52,460 bases of DNA from Dysgonamonadaceae bacterium. GTDB lineage: Bacteria > Bacteroidota > Bacteroidia > Bacteroidales > Azobacteroidaceae. Both the position numbers and the translations under genes were made by a program. The stretch covers positions 1-52,460 of the forward strand of contig JAISOJ010000001.1 of assembly GCA_031275735.1 (NCBI GenBank), given 5' to 3'. Below, piece after piece: positions 43,748 to 52,460 of the stretch. Each line of letters starts with the position of its first letter. Position 1 is the first letter of the stretch. The notes under the pieces are model-generated. The model did no database searches, had not been told where the DNA came from, and was given only the letters and a program-made list of their open reading frames with translations.

Positions 43748-43755
43748 CAAAGATA
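43748..43755 (-). promoter_or_regulatory. -7 element before the aminotransferase gene
   Basis: TATCTTTG on the minus strand fits TAnnTTTG exactly, 30 bases before the ATG. No good -33 box is visible. Confidence 0.4.
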
Positions 43756-43775
43756 CACAAGATTTTTTAAATTCG

Positions 43776-44990
43776 TCATTTAATATTCCTCAGGTTATGC
43801 CCCATCTTTTCTTTCTTTGTTCGCATATAAGCTTCATTGTACGGATTGACAGGTATTTCGATGGGAAGATTTTCTACAATTTCTAAGCCATATCCTTCCA
43901 AAGCGGCGCGTTTTACCGGATTGTTGGTTATAAGCCGGATTTTGGAGATATGGATATCCCGCAAAATCTGAGCGCCTACCCCGTATTCGCGTTCGTCGGA
44001 ATCATGTCCCAAATGAAGATTAGCATCGACCGTATCCAAACCCTCTTCTTGAAGTTTGTATGCCTTCATTTTATCCATCAAACCAATGCCCCGGCCTTCC
44101 TGATTGAGATAAACAATAACTCCTTTTCCTTCTTTTTCAATTATTTCCATTGATCGATGCAATTGTTCACCACATTCGCAACGCAAAGAACCGAAAATAT
44201 CGCCCGTTGCACAAGAGGAATGCATACGCACCAAAACCGGTTCGTCTTTCTTCCATTCCCCTTTTATTAACGCAATGTGTTCTAAGCTATTGGATTTTTG
44301 CCGGAAAGGAATCAATTTGAAATGTCCATACAGGGTAGGCATATTTACCGTTTCCCCTTTTTCTACTAGAGATTCGTATTTCAGACGATAAGCTATTAAA
44401 TCTTTGATAGAAATAATTTTTATCCCTGTTTTTTTGGAAAGCTTCAATAATTGAGGTAAGCGAGCCATTGATCCGTCGGGATTGATAATTTCGATCAAAG
44501 CGCCGGCAGGATACAAGCCTGCCAAACGAGCTAAATCGACCGTAGCCTCCGTGTGTCCCGCCCGTTTCAAAACGCCCCGGCTACGCGCTCGTAAAGGATT
44601 GATATGTCCCGGACGTCCTAAATCTTCGGGTTTCGTATTGGGGTCGGCTAATGCCCGGATGGTCGCCGCCCGGTCATACATGGAAACGCCGGTAGTGCAT
44701 CCTCCCCCTAATTTATCGACGGTTATGGTAAAAGGCGTATCAAAAATGGAAGTATTCTTGGAAACTTGCATTTCCAATTCAAGTTCGACACAACGCTCTT
44801 CTGTGATTGGAGCGCACAGAACTCCCCTACCCTGAGTCATCATGAAATTAATTTTTTCAGGAGTCACTTTTTCGGCAGCAATAATAAAATCGCCCTCGTT
44901 TTCTCTATCTTCGTCATCTACTACAATCAAAAATTTCCCTTCTCGGAAATCTTCGATTGCCTCCTCAATCGTATTTAATTGGTACATCAT
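43776..44990 (-). CDS. ribBA: Bifunctional DHBP synthase / GTP cyclohydrolase II
   Basis: A 404-residue fusion. RibB half (about 1-205): [18 protein letters not shown] (metal site), [19 protein letters not shown]. RibA half (about 206-404): zinc Cys in [21 protein letters not shown], then QEGRGIG and [16 protein letters not shown]. It makes 3,4-dihydroxy-2-butanone-4-phosphate and the pyrimidine precursor of riboflavin. Both halves keep active-site residues. The start overlaps the LptF/G stop by 4 bp (ATGA), showing translational coupling with an unrelated envelope gene. No FMN riboswitch is seen. Confidence 0.96.
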   Translation of the reverse strand: MMYQLNTIEEAIEDFREGKFLIVVDDEDRENEGDFIIAAEKVTPEKINFMMTQGRGVLCAPITEERCVELELEMQVSKNTSIFDTPFTITVDKLGGGCTTGVSMYDRAATIRALADPNTKPEDLGRPGHINPLRARSRGVLKRAGHTEATVDLARLAGLYPAGALIEIINPDGSMARLPQLLKLSKKTGIKIISIKDLIAYRLKYESLVEKGETVNMPTLYGHFKLIPFRQKSNSLEHIALIKGEWKKDEPVLVRMHSSCATGDIFGSLRCECGEQLHRSMEIIEKEGKGVIVYLNQEGRGIGLMDKMKAYKLQEEGLDTVDANLHLGHDSDEREYGVGAQILRDIHISKIRLITNNPVKRAALEGYGLEIVENLPIEIPVNPYNEAYMRTKKEKMGHNLRNIK

Positions 44991-46894
44991 TTCTCTATTA
45001 TTTTTTTTAATTCTTCCTTTAATTCGTTATTTACCTTACAAACCATTTTCAAATCATTATTTATCCGTTTTTGCCTAAAAAAAGCGATAGTATACAACAT
45101 TAATCCGAGGGGTAACAAAAGAGCGCATATCCAACGCAATAACGGTTTATTCAAAAAAGCGGGGAAAACCGTTCCTATAATCGGATAATCCATTAATTTA
45201 CTAATGATCAAGTTTTCATCCGAATTTAACAGATCTTCAATATAGTTATTCATCAAACAAATAAGGATTTCAAGTTCCTCGTCTCTATTTTTTTTCCAAA
45301 AAACAGTGTAGAACGAAATTCGTTTGTGTTTCATTAAATAATTATTCGACAATATATTCCACTCTTCTATTTTTTCCATATCCTCCTTGTAAACGGGAGG
45401 AGTCATAATCACTTCTTTCCGTATATAATTTCGAATGTTTCTTTTCCCTGTAAGTCTTTGGAAGAATGTTTTCCAAGCGTCCGGATTCATCACTACCGAA
45501 TCGTTCACCGCTTTGTATGTAAAGAAAATTCCTAAAGACGCCAGGCACGCCGTACTTAACCACATTCCTTCCCAAACCGGCCATACCCCTTGCCTGGCCA
45601 TTTTAAGCCCAAAAGTATCGACTGTATAATAAAATATAAACAAGAAAACCGATAAAACAGCCGGCATCCCCAAGCCTCCTTTGCGGATGATTGCACCCAA
45701 AGGCGCCCCAATAAAAAAGAAGAGAAAACAGGCTAATGATAATGAAAACCTCTTATGTCGTTGTATATCATGGCTTCTAAGCATTCTAATTTTATGAGAT
45801 TGATTTCCGGACGAGTAAATGTATTCACTATTGATATTTTCGACTTTTGTATTGGCTTTACGAACATAATCTAATTGGTTATTTATACTTAAATTGTCGA
45901 AATAGGCTTGGAATCCTTTTGCAAAAAGCGTATCATTCTTTTGAACATTCTTTTGTCCGGTGGAAGAAGTTTGTTTGAATTTATTCAAATAGATACGATT
46001 TTTAAAATAAGGAGTGCTCAAGGTATTGATGCTATCCATTTCATATCTTACAGAATCAATAAAAGAAGTTAATTCCGTTATGTTTTTTCCGATGTCCCTG
46101 CTACCCATGATCGATTCATCGGCCATATTGAAGCTCGTATCGAAAGGAATCAGGATCGTTCTTAAACTGAAAATTTCACGCTCATAAGGGATATTTTCCT
46201 GTGGAGAACGGGTTTTGCGCGTTTTCAGATTTTGATACAATTCGCCGCTATAAAGAGAAAGTACCAGATTTTTTTGATCGTTCGATACGCTCATTTTACC
46301 TGTATCGGCAACAATAATCACCGTGTTTTCAAACCCTTTGGAATAATCGTAAATCATCATATCAAACAAAAGACCGCTTTTTTTATCTTTATGCCTGACA
46401 TACACGTTGTAACCGGTTATCTCCCGACAAAATATACCTTCCGAAATATCTAACTCCGGCGATTTTTGCTTTAAAGAAAGAATAATGGTATTCATCTTGA
46501 CATGAGCCTTGGGCAAGATATTGTTTTGAAAATAAAAGGAAATAAAAACAATAAAAATAACCGTGACAATGAGAGGTTTCATTATTTTAAGCAAAGAAAT
46601 TCCCGAAGCTTTCATCGCCAGAAGTTCAAAATGTTCGCCCAAATTACCAAAAGTCATCAATGAAGCTAAAAGAATGGAAAGGGGTAAAGCCATGGAGGTA
46701 AAAGTAAGCGCCGCATAAAAAAATAATTTGGCTAATACAACTATGCCTACTCCTTTCCCTACCATATCGCTCACATACATCCATAAAAAATGCATTAACA
46801 GAATAAAGAGACACACGCTGAACGTAGCCAGCAATAGGGGGAAGAAACTTTGTAAAATAAAAGAATATAGCTTTTTTATTCGAAACAGATTCAT
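44987..46894 (-). CDS. LptF/LptG-family (YjgP/YjgQ) lipopolysaccharide export permease
   Basis: A 635-residue protein. Three membrane helices at the N-terminus (about 10-35, 50-75, 100-120), a large periplasmic beta-jellyroll (about 130-370), and three more helices (about 385-490; [24 protein letters not shown] is the conserved YjgP/Q motif). An extra ~150 residues end in another membrane helix and a charged tail. It is the transmembrane part of the ABC machine moving LPS or LOS to the outer membrane. Standard LptF or LptG are ~360 residues; Bacteroidetes proteins of this length are common. It sits between the START-like gene and ribBA. Confidence 0.92.
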   Translation of the reverse strand: MNLFRIKKLYSFILQSFFPLLLATFSVCLFILLMHFLWMYVSDMVGKGVGIVVLAKLFFYAALTFTSMALPLSILLASLMTFGNLGEHFELLAMKASGISLLKIMKPLIVTVIFIVFISFYFQNNILPKAHVKMNTIILSLKQKSPELDISEGIFCREITGYNVYVRHKDKKSGLLFDMMIYDYSKGFENTVIIVADTGKMSVSNDQKNLVLSLYSGELYQNLKTRKTRSPQENIPYEREIFSLRTILIPFDTSFNMADESIMGSRDIGKNITELTSFIDSVRYEMDSINTLSTPYFKNRIYLNKFKQTSSTGQKNVQKNDTLFAKGFQAYFDNLSINNQLDYVRKANTKVENINSEYIYSSGNQSHKIRMLRSHDIQRHKRFSLSLACFLFFFIGAPLGAIIRKGGLGMPAVLSVFLFIFYYTVDTFGLKMARQGVWPVWEGMWLSTACLASLGIFFTYKAVNDSVVMNPDAWKTFFQRLTGKRNIRNYIRKEVIMTPPVYKEDMEKIEEWNILSNNYLMKHKRISFYTVFWKKNRDEELEILICLMNNYIEDLLNSDENLIISKLMDYPIIGTVFPAFLNKPLLRWICALLLPLGLMLYTIAFFRQKRINNDLKMVCKVNNELKEELKKIIEK

Positions 46895-46939
46895 TCAATT
46901 TTTACTCTTAAAATAAACGCGTTCCTGTTATTTGTTAAT

Positions 46940-47323
46940 TTACAGCCCCAACAACCTTTTCAAATCTTTCACTTGTTTATCCCAAAGTATGATACCCGCT
47001 TCTTTTTCTTCCGGCTCGGCAAAATCCGTAATTTCCAGCATCAGTCCTCCTGTCAATTCATTTTTATGAAGCCTGAATTCGAAGTAAGAATTGGGATTTT
47101 CGTCCTCCAACCAATGAAACCGGATGTAAACGTTCGGATTAATCCCAGTCATTTCAGCATTAATGGCATGCCCATCCCACGTAAACGTAAATATTTTACC
47201 ATCATCAACAACTTCATCGGCAAACCATTCGGAAAGACCGATAGACGTTCCTATATGAGTCCAAAGACTATTTTTAGACGCATTATCGAAAACATATTCC
47301 ATGCGTATTTTTTCTTTTTCCAT
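46940..47323 (-). CDS. START-like (AHSA1-type) domain protein
   Basis: A 127-residue small soluble protein with the SRPBCC helix-grip pattern: an N-terminal strand (KIRMEYVFDN), SIGLSEWFADEV, the central strands ending WDKQVKDLKRLL. It matches the START-like family of Bacteroidetes, often found near envelope genes; no ligand is known. Two in-frame ATG (47323 and 47302) are possible; the first is used here. It leads the five-gene minus-strand series ending with murF. Confidence 0.82.
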   Translation of the reverse strand: MEKEKIRMEYVFDNASKNSLWTHIGTSIGLSEWFADEVVDDGKIFTFTWDGHAINAEMTGINPNVYIRFHWLEDENPNSYFEFRLHKNELTGGLMLEITDFAEPEEKEAGIILWDKQVKDLKRLLGL

Positions 47324-47414
47324 CTTCCCTTTTTAATTTTTCAGATTGTTGCACAAGATACAAATAAAAATGAAATATTCAACTATTTTTTATCAAAACC
47401 TTAATTATTTAAGA

Positions 47415-49082
47415 TTAATACAAGAAACTACTGCCTCCTAAAAATTCCCTAAGAAGCGATGTGTTAGGTAATTCCTCCAAATTTATATGATTGAAAAAAC
47501 GAAGGAACTTCAACAAACGGCGAGCTTCCGAATATTCGGGAACCGTTTGCGGAACTTCCTGTAAAATAGGTTCCGCCATACGTCTTAGGGCGGCAAATTC
47601 ATATAACATCGCCGAATTGACCATAACGTCGGCATTTTCCTGGTAAGGAAAAATCCACTTATCTTCACCTCGACGAACCGAAGGCCAACGGGCAATCGTT
47701 TCTACTGCAGAATAGCCTCTGAATTGGAAATCGCGAACAATTCGCCGGAGCAAACGGTTATCGGTGGTCGATATCCAGTTGTGATTGTCCAATGAAATGG
47801 AAGTTAAAGCCGATACATAAATTTTGTAAATGGAAGCAGGATCAATGCAGGGAAGTAAATCCGGGTTCATGGCATGGGTGCCTTCCATTATGATGACCGC
47901 ATTTTTTCCCATATGCACGTTATTTCCTCTATAAACACGTTTCCCCTGTGTGAAATCGTAAGAGGGAAGAGCAACCCTTTCCCCTGCCAATATTTTTTTT
48001 AAATCTTCGTTAAATTTAGGCAAATCAATTGCATAAAGAGATTCATAATCATATTCGCCGGTTTCGTCTAAAGGCGTATCCACTCGGTTCACATAATAAT
48101 CATCTAAAGAAATACCGACCGGCCAGAGGGTATTAGCCACCAATTGTACTTGCAATCGTTTACACAAAGTGGTTTTCCCTGAAGAAGAAGGGCCTGAAAT
48201 AAGTATAATTCGAACCCCTCCGGCATACTTGGCCAATATTTCATCGGCAATTCGGGCGATTGTTCTTTCTTGCTTGGCTTCTGCTACTTTTACAATCATG
48301 GAAATTTCTCCTCTTGCAATGGCTTTGTTCAAATCGCCGGCATTAGTCATTTGCATTGTTTTCTGGTATTGTAACAATTCCTGGAAAACAGACAACATCT
48401 TTTCCTGTTTTACATAAGGCTGCAACTCTCCTGGATTATCCGGATTAGGAATGCGCAACAAAAGACCGTCGTTGCATTTTTCAAGCCCGAACAAACGAAT
48501 CCATCGCGTGGAGGGTAATAAAGCGCCGTAATAACTGTCGACGAATCCGTCTAAAGAATTGTATTGGGAATAAACCTCTTTGATGGTTTCCAGCAAACGG
48601 GCTTTGTCTTCTAATCCTTTTGAACGGAACAAAGCAATCACTTCTTCGCTCTTCTCTTCATGTGTGAGAAAAGGGTAGTCGGCTTCAATGATTTCTTGCA
48701 CCCGTCGAAAAATAGCCTTTACATCTTCCTCTTCTATTTTGCGTTTCAAGTCAATTTCACAATAGTATCCTTTCGAAAGCGAATGTTTAATGTACAAGTT
48801 TTGTCCCGGAAACAGATCTTCAACCGCCTTAGCAAACACAAAACACAAGGAACGAACGTAAACTCTTTTCCCCGACGGGTCGCTTATGTCTATAAATTCG
48901 ACTGTTTTGGATTGATAACAAATGTAATTTAACGATTCGGTTTTATTGTTTACCCGAGCGCAAATCAAAGGATACGATAGCTGTATTCCTAAATTTTTGC
49001 CTATATCTATAAGACTAACACCGGCATTGAAATACCGCGTAATATTGTTATTTTTACAATAGATTTTAATCAAATTTTCCAT
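47415..49082 (-). CDS. Nucleoside kinase with TGS/SAD-like N-terminus (uridine kinase family)
   Basis: A 555-residue protein. Residues ~1-60 are TGS-like and ~60-210 resemble the tRNA-synthetase second additional domain (GYYCEID, VKAIFRRVQEI). A phosphoribulokinase/uridine kinase domain fills ~280-500, with Walker A SGPSSSGKTT and lid TRWIRLFG-type helices before it. Such proteins in Bacteroidetes and Thermotogae phosphorylate nucleosides. A TTG at 49088 would add two residues; the ATG at 49082 is chosen. It diverges from the FKBP gene. Substrate is inferred. Confidence 0.86.
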   Translation of the reverse strand: MENLIKIYCKNNNITRYFNAGVSLIDIGKNLGIQLSYPLICARVNNKTESLNYICYQSKTVEFIDISDPSGKRVYVRSLCFVFAKAVEDLFPGQNLYIKHSLSKGYYCEIDLKRKIEEEDVKAIFRRVQEIIEADYPFLTHEEKSEEVIALFRSKGLEDKARLLETIKEVYSQYNSLDGFVDSYYGALLPSTRWIRLFGLEKCNDGLLLRIPNPDNPGELQPYVKQEKMLSVFQELLQYQKTMQMTNAGDLNKAIARGEISMIVKVAEAKQERTIARIADEILAKYAGGVRIILISGPSSSGKTTLCKRLQVQLVANTLWPVGISLDDYYVNRVDTPLDETGEYDYESLYAIDLPKFNEDLKKILAGERVALPSYDFTQGKRVYRGNNVHMGKNAVIIMEGTHAMNPDLLPCIDPASIYKIYVSALTSISLDNHNWISTTDNRLLRRIVRDFQFRGYSAVETIARWPSVRRGEDKWIFPYQENADVMVNSAMLYEFAALRRMAEPILQEVPQTVPEYSEARRLLKFLRFFNHINLEELPNTSLLREFLGGSSFLY

Positions 49083-49155
49083 CAACAAAAACTAATAATT
49101 TGTTAAAATACACATTTAGGATTACAAAAATACAAAATATATTGGATATTTTTAT

Positions 49156-49184
49156 TACTTTTGACAGGAAAAGTATTACTTTTG
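49156..49184 (+). promoter_or_regulatory. Tandem -7 boxes before the FKBP gene
   Basis: Two copies of TATTACTTTTG, each with TACTTTTG (49156-49163 and 49177-49184), are spaced 21 bp apart, one DNA helix turn doubled. The second is 53 bases before the ATG. The first could serve as -33-like element for the second or both could be starts. Confidence 0.5.
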
Positions 49185-49236
49185 CACAGTTTTAAGAAAA
49201 TATGTTTATACACTATAAAATTAAAAAACAAAAAAA

Positions 49237-50118
49237 ATGAAAAGTTTATTAAAAAGTACAATTTTATTGATGATGGTTTTCGCCATGGTAACTATGGTTT
49301 CATGCAATGCTCAGGCCCCAAAAGCTGATTTGAAAACGGATATTGATTCTCTTTCTTATGCAAAAGGAATTGATCTTGTTTATGCACAAGGCTTAGGTCA
49401 ATATTTGTCGCGAATGGGAATTGATTCGATTTATGTAAATGATTTTATTAAAGCCTTCGAAGAAGGATTCTATGTGGACAAAAACGACAAGAAAATGTTT
49501 GCCCGCGCTTTAGGCCTTCAAATTGGACAACAAGTCGGTAGTCAGTTTATTTTACAAATGAACCAGCAAGTCTTTGGTGATGATACTACCCATACGCTTA
49601 ATAAAAATAATTTTGCTTCCGGTCTTATATCCGCTTTATTAAACAAAAATCTTTTGATAGACAAAGACAGCATTCCTATGTATATTTCCGAAACCGAAAA
49701 TGCAATATTTTTAAAGCAACATGTAAAAGAAAAAACCGAAAACCTCCAGTTCCTGGAAGAAAACAAATCCAAAGAAGGAGTGATAACTACGGAAAGCGGG
49801 TTGCAATATAAAGTGATTAAAGAAGGGAAAGGCGCTAAACCGGCGGAGACCGATATTGTAAAAGTAGATTATGTAGGAACTACTATCGACGGAGAGGAAT
49901 TTGACAGTTCCATTAAAGCAGGAAAACCGGCAGAATTTCCACTTAATAGAGTCGTTAGAGGATGGACGGAAGGAATCCAATTAATGCCGGTCGGTTCCAA
50001 ATATATTTTTTATATTCCTTACGATTTAGCTTATGGCGAGCGAGGAAAACCGGGTTCGATTCCTCCTTTCGCAACACTTATTTTTGAGGTTGATTTACAT
50101 GAAATTGTAAAGAAATAA
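49237..50118 (+). CDS. FKBP-type peptidyl-prolyl isomerase lipoprotein
   Basis: A 293-residue lipoprotein. The signal ends in the lipobox MVSC (Cys23). The FKBP_N dimerisation region (about 35-170) resembles Mip/FkpA: SLSYAKGIDLVYAQGLGQYL, AFEEGF. The FKBP domain (about 195-290) has VKVDYVGTTIDGEEFDSS, FPLNRVVRGWTEGIQLMPVGSKYIF-type core and IPPFATLIFEVDL. It folds envelope proteins in the periplasm, anchored to a membrane. It is followed by the Lrp gene after 34 bp. Confidence 0.93.
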   Translation: MKSLLKSTILLMMVFAMVTMVSCNAQAPKADLKTDIDSLSYAKGIDLVYAQGLGQYLSRMGIDSIYVNDFIKAFEEGFYVDKNDKKMFARALGLQIGQQVGSQFILQMNQQVFGDDTTHTLNKNNFASGLISALLNKNLLIDKDSIPMYISETENAIFLKQHVKEKTENLQFLEENKSKEGVITTESGLQYKVIKEGKGAKPAETDIVKVDYVGTTIDGEEFDSSIKAGKPAEFPLNRVVRGWTEGIQLMPVGSKYIFYIPYDLAYGERGKPGSIPPFATLIFEVDLHEIVKK

Positions 50119-50152
50119 TAACGAAAGGATATCTTTCTTATATGGTAATATT

Positions 50153-50614
50153 ATGGAAAAAATTGATAGATTAGACCGGAAAATTCTGGAAATTATCTCC
50201 CAGAATGCCCGTATCCCTTTCAAAGACGTAGCGGAAGAGTGCGGCGTTTCGAGGGCCGCCATCCATCAGCGCATTCAAAAAATGATTGAAATGAAAGTCA
50301 TCGTGGGTTCCGGTTATCACGTTAATTCTAAAGTATTGGGATACAATACTTGCACTTATATCGGAGTAAAATTGGAAAGAGGCTCCATGTATAAAGAAGT
50401 GGTTCCTGAATTTGAAAAAATCCCGGAGGTAGTGGAGTGTCATTTTACAACCGGACCCTATACCATGTTGATCAAACTTTTCGCTAAGGATAATGAGCAT
50501 TTTATGGAATTATTGAATGGCCGCATTCAGGAAATTCCAGGTGTAATTTCAACAGAAACTTTGATTTCTTTGCGTCAAAGCTTTAAACGCGAAATTCCTG
50601 TATTAACCAACTAA
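50153..50614 (+). CDS. Lrp/AsnC family transcriptional regulator
   Basis: A 153-residue protein. N-terminal winged helix (LDRKILEIISQNARIPF, VSRAAIHQRIQKM) and a C-terminal RAM domain (YIGVKLERG, VVECHFTTGPYTMLIKL, IPGVISTETLISL). Members sense amino acids, often leucine or alanine, and regulate amino-acid metabolism. It lies 34 bp after the FKBP gene. A target cannot be inferred from position; IorAB fermentation genes are 11 kb away. Confidence 0.92.
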   Translation: MEKIDRLDRKILEIISQNARIPFKDVAEECGVSRAAIHQRIQKMIEMKVIVGSGYHVNSKVLGYNTCTYIGVKLERGSMYKEVVPEFEKIPEVVECHFTTGPYTMLIKLFAKDNEHFMELLNGRIQEIPGVISTETLISLRQSFKREIPVLTN

Positions 50615-50624
50615 AAATGAATAG

Positions 50625-50701
50625 TTAACAATGAGCGATGAATATCAAACAATAAACAATGAAATATTTTTTACTGTTAATTGTTCATGGCTCATTGTTA
50701 A
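50625..50701. repeat. 77-bp inverted repeat (TTAACAATGAGC arms)
   Basis: TTAACAATGAGC (50625-50636) and GCTCATTGTTAA (50690-50701) are perfect 12-bp arms. The interior carries further copies of the unit (AACAATGA, TTAATTGTTCAT), so the whole is an imperfect palindrome built from one short word. Such AACAATGA-rich palindromes recur between genes in some Bacteroidales. Confidence 0.6.
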
Positions 50702-50768
50702 TTGTTCTTAATATGATTTTCTCCTCTAATTTTTTTCCCTATTTTTGTTCTAACATCTTAACGTGGGG

Positions 50769-50919
50769 ATAATTTTGTGCATTGTACAGGATACAGGAGA
50801 AAGGAGAGAAAAGAGAAAAGGAAAAGAGAAATCACAATGTGTTCTTTACAACTAACGAAATGATGCGTGTTTCCTTCCTCCCGTATCCTTTTCTCTTAAT
50901 TTATTACACACAAAATTAT
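50769..50919. repeat. MITE-like imperfect inverted repeat (~150 bp)
   Basis: Two paired blocks share order on both arms: ATAATTTTGTG (50769-50779) with CACAAAATTAT (50909-50919), and GGATACAGGAGAAAGGA (50789-50805) with TCCTTCCTCCCGTATCC (50872-50888, two mismatches). The left arm is purine-rich, the right pyrimidine-rich, and the centre (50836-50870) is unpaired. No coding frame is inside. Structure resembles a miniature mobile element. Confidence 0.55.
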
Positions 50920-50934
50920 ACCGAGCATAGTATA
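50917..50934. repeat. Copy 2 of the 18-nt repeat (inverted relative to 34421-34438)
   Basis: TATACCGAGCATAGTATA is the exact reverse complement of 34421-34438. It is attached to the right arm of the inverted repeat element and ends 17 bases before the phosphatase ATG. Confidence 0.6.
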
Positions 50935-50951
50935 CATAAAAGTTTTATTTT

Positions 50952-52016
50952 ATGATTAAAAAAGCGTTCTTCCTATTTTTGCATTTAGCTGTCTTTTCTT
51001 CCTGCACCAAAGAAAAGCCGGATATCCATGCTGTATGCGAATTAACGCCATCCGGTATTTACTTAATTAAGTGGGAAATATATCCTCCTTTAGAGGGATC
51101 TGTAAAAATTTATGAATCTTCAAGACCCGATTCTTTCGATCTTAACTCTCCTGTAGCCGAACAAAATATTTCCGTGGGATACAAAAATGTATTGTCTATG
51201 CCGAGTATTGCCCGCACCTATTTTAACCTTGTTTTCAATAAAGAATATTCGGTTATCACGACCAGCCGGTCGGTACCCATGCAGAAAATACTTAATTTCA
51301 GGGATATCGGCGGTTATTTCAATAAAACAAAAAAACAAATCCGGTGGGGTAAGCTCTACCGTTCAGGTTCATTAGCCCCGGCAAACAGATACGATATCTA
51401 TGTGTTGAATAGCCTGGGAATAGAAACGATTATTGATCTCCGGACAGAAAACGACAATTATTTTCACCCGATAAAATACCAACCCGAACGTATTTTTAAT
51501 CTCCCGTTGAGAGGTAACAATCACAGTGTTTTTTACGATAAAATATTGGCAGGGGAAATGAAAAAGAGAGATGCTTTTATACATTCTCAAGATTTTTTTT
51601 CTTTTTTGCTCGAAAACAATACGGATTATTTTATAAAAATGTTTGATATCTTATCCGATGAAAAAAATTACCCGCTTGTGTTCTTTTGTTCTCTGGGAAG
51701 AGACCGTTCTGCCATTGCGACTGCTTTGATTCTTTCGGCTTTAGACATTGATCGTGAAACGATACTCAACGACTTCATGCTATCTAATGATCTTTTAGTC
51801 GATTTTTATTCGTTAATGGAAAATGCCGATTTATTTTCGTCGCAAGAAGTACAGGAAACATTGACGGCTTTGTTCAATTCAAACAGGGAATATCTTACCT
51901 ACGCGCTGGAACGAATAGAAAAAGAATACGGTTCCATACAAAACTATTTGGAAAAGGAATTGAAATTAACCCATAAAAAACGTGAAAAATTGAAAGAGAT
52001 TTTGCTTTCCGAATAA
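50952..52016 (+). CDS. Lipoprotein tyrosine phosphatase (Y_phosphatase3 family)
   Basis: A 354-residue protein. Lipoprotein signal with lipobox FSSC (Cys18). The C-terminal domain (about 110-350) has the family motif NFRDIGGYFN, WGKLYRSGSL, TIIDLRTENDN, and the active site CSLGRDRS (CX5R). The residue before the Cys is Phe (FFCSLGRDRS) where HC is usual, so activity may be altered. It belongs to the tyrosine-protein phosphatase group with members in many Bacteroidales, located in the periplasm or at the surface. A link with the Wzc kinase is only suggestive, since Wzc phosphates are cytoplasmic. Confidence 0.87.
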   Translation: MIKKAFFLFLHLAVFSSCTKEKPDIHAVCELTPSGIYLIKWEIYPPLEGSVKIYESSRPDSFDLNSPVAEQNISVGYKNVLSMPSIARTYFNLVFNKEYSVITTSRSVPMQKILNFRDIGGYFNKTKKQIRWGKLYRSGSLAPANRYDIYVLNSLGIETIIDLRTENDNYFHPIKYQPERIFNLPLRGNNHSVFYDKILAGEMKKRDAFIHSQDFFSFLLENNTDYFIKMFDILSDEKNYPLVFFCSLGRDRSAIATALILSALDIDRETILNDFMLSNDLLVDFYSLMENADLFSSQEVQETLTALFNSNREYLTYALERIEKEYGSIQNYLEKELKLTHKKREKLKEILLSE

Positions 52017-52460
52017 ATTATTTAGGAAGAAGGAGGAAAGAAATAATCACTCCTGGCGCTTTTTTCCCAAAAGGAATCTGTGTGTTAAAGCTATACAGCA
52101 AGGATAACAACCAGGTAAATATCCATAAAATTATTTTGTAAAAAAATCGACATAAAATTTAAAAATAGTTGCTGAATTTCGTTTTTATTTGTAGTTTTAC
52201 ACAATAATTTTAACAAACGCGTAATTATATGAAATATGTTTTGACCCCCATAGCGCTCTTCTCTTTTTACGGGAAAATTTTCCGTTCCGGTAATTACGGC
52301 ATGTTGTTTCCACGCTCCGGCATTTTATCCGGCTCTCCTCAAAATGTTTGAGATGACGCAAAATTTCTGCCTCAAAATACCTCAGGAGGGCAATATTCAA
52401 AGGTAAGAAAACAAAATTCCAACAACAAAGCGAATCTTTTCTTGCGTTACCGGCAGAAAG
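52017..52460. other. Window end without a clear gene
   Basis: No convincing gene in the last 444 bases. A short plus frame starts at ATG 52230 (about 40 codons, MKYVLTPIALFSFYGKIF, signal-like) and ends at a TGA at 52350-52352. A 67-codon minus frame overlaps it. GGAAAATTTTCC (52272-52283) is a palindrome. A gene beyond the window may begin here. Confidence 0.4.

Larger units (their letters stand above)
50615..50951. other. Intergenic region with two inverted-repeat elements
   Basis: About 340 bases, no gene. It holds a 77-bp stem-loop (50625-50701), a larger imperfect inverted repeat (50769-50919) and the 18-nt repeat (50917-50934), each entered separately. A TATTTTTG (50740-50747) is a possible -7 box for the downstream phosphatase. 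Confidence 0.6.

Noticed and set aside
43719-44990. Looked for an FMN riboswitch linked to ribBA.
   Set aside because: The start overlaps the previous stop, leaving no leader, and no conserved FMN motif is seen.
52197-52400. A 67-codon minus frame near the window end.
   Set aside because: No domain; overlaps a short plus frame with a promoter-like upstream; neither is convincing.

Overview
The window is AT-rich chromosomal DNA from a member of Bacteroidota, almost certainly order Bacteroidales. The evidence is threefold. Promoters match the Bacteroidetes form (TTTG, about 19 bp, TAnnTTTG) and obvious Shine-Dalgarno sequences are rare. Two secreted proteins carry C-terminal type IX secretion (T9SS) sorting domains. 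The housekeeping genes are typical Bacteroidales versions: fused LptF/G-type permease, RibBA fusion, IorAB, DUF5063 and a START-like protein. A family such as Dysgonomonadaceae, Porphyromonadaceae or Tannerellaceae is my inference. I see no rRNA, CRISPR array, transposase, prophage or plasmid gene.

Layout. (1) 172-10563, minus strand: SNF2 helicase and DNA polymerase I, then a candidate small RNA or leader, then a tightly packed set reading tetR-fabG-rluA-DUF5063-3'-5' exonuclease-rRNA methyltransferase. (2) 10690-10762: the initiator tRNA-fMet. (3) 11092-29593, plus strand: a surface polysaccharide locus. It opens with an AraC regulator, then a co-directional block (12082-20251) of a small coiled-coil protein, an HU-like/TM/LysM-like protein, a T9SS cargo protein, a very small protein with a PID-CTERM-like tail, the Wza-type export lipoprotein, the Wzc tyrosine kinase and an OmpA-type barrel protein. 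After an intergenic terminator come the glycan genes (20325-29593): initiating sugar-phosphate transferase, two duplicated GT2s, a Wzy-like polymerase, an MBOAT/SGNH acylation pair and two GT4s. The locus ends in a broken glycosyltransferase stub. (4) A ZIP metal transporter (minus) and a large secreted T9SS lysyl-endopeptidase-like protease (plus). (5) 34498-39288, minus: iorA-iorB-mutS2. (6) An iron-dependent alcohol dehydrogenase and a 0.6 kb decayed intergenic region. (7) 41193-47323, minus: START-like, LptF/G, RibBA, aminotransferase, MurF. (8) Nucleoside kinase (minus), diverging from an FKBP lipoprotein and an Lrp/AsnC regulator (plus). (9) Structured intergenic repeats, a lipoprotein tyrosine phosphatase and a gene-poor end.

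How they work together. The centre of the window is a Wzx/Wzy-type capsule or exopolysaccharide locus: PHPT priming, GT2/GT4 extension, Wzy polymerisation, O-acylation by MBOAT+SGNH, and export by Wza/Wzc. The flippase (Wzx) is not in the window. The most unusual part is the 12082-15568 module in front of wza: its proteins look like surface-assembly or anchoring factors, not sugar enzymes, and include two different C-terminal sorting signals. IorAB and the alcohol dehydrogenase point to anaerobic amino-acid fermentation.
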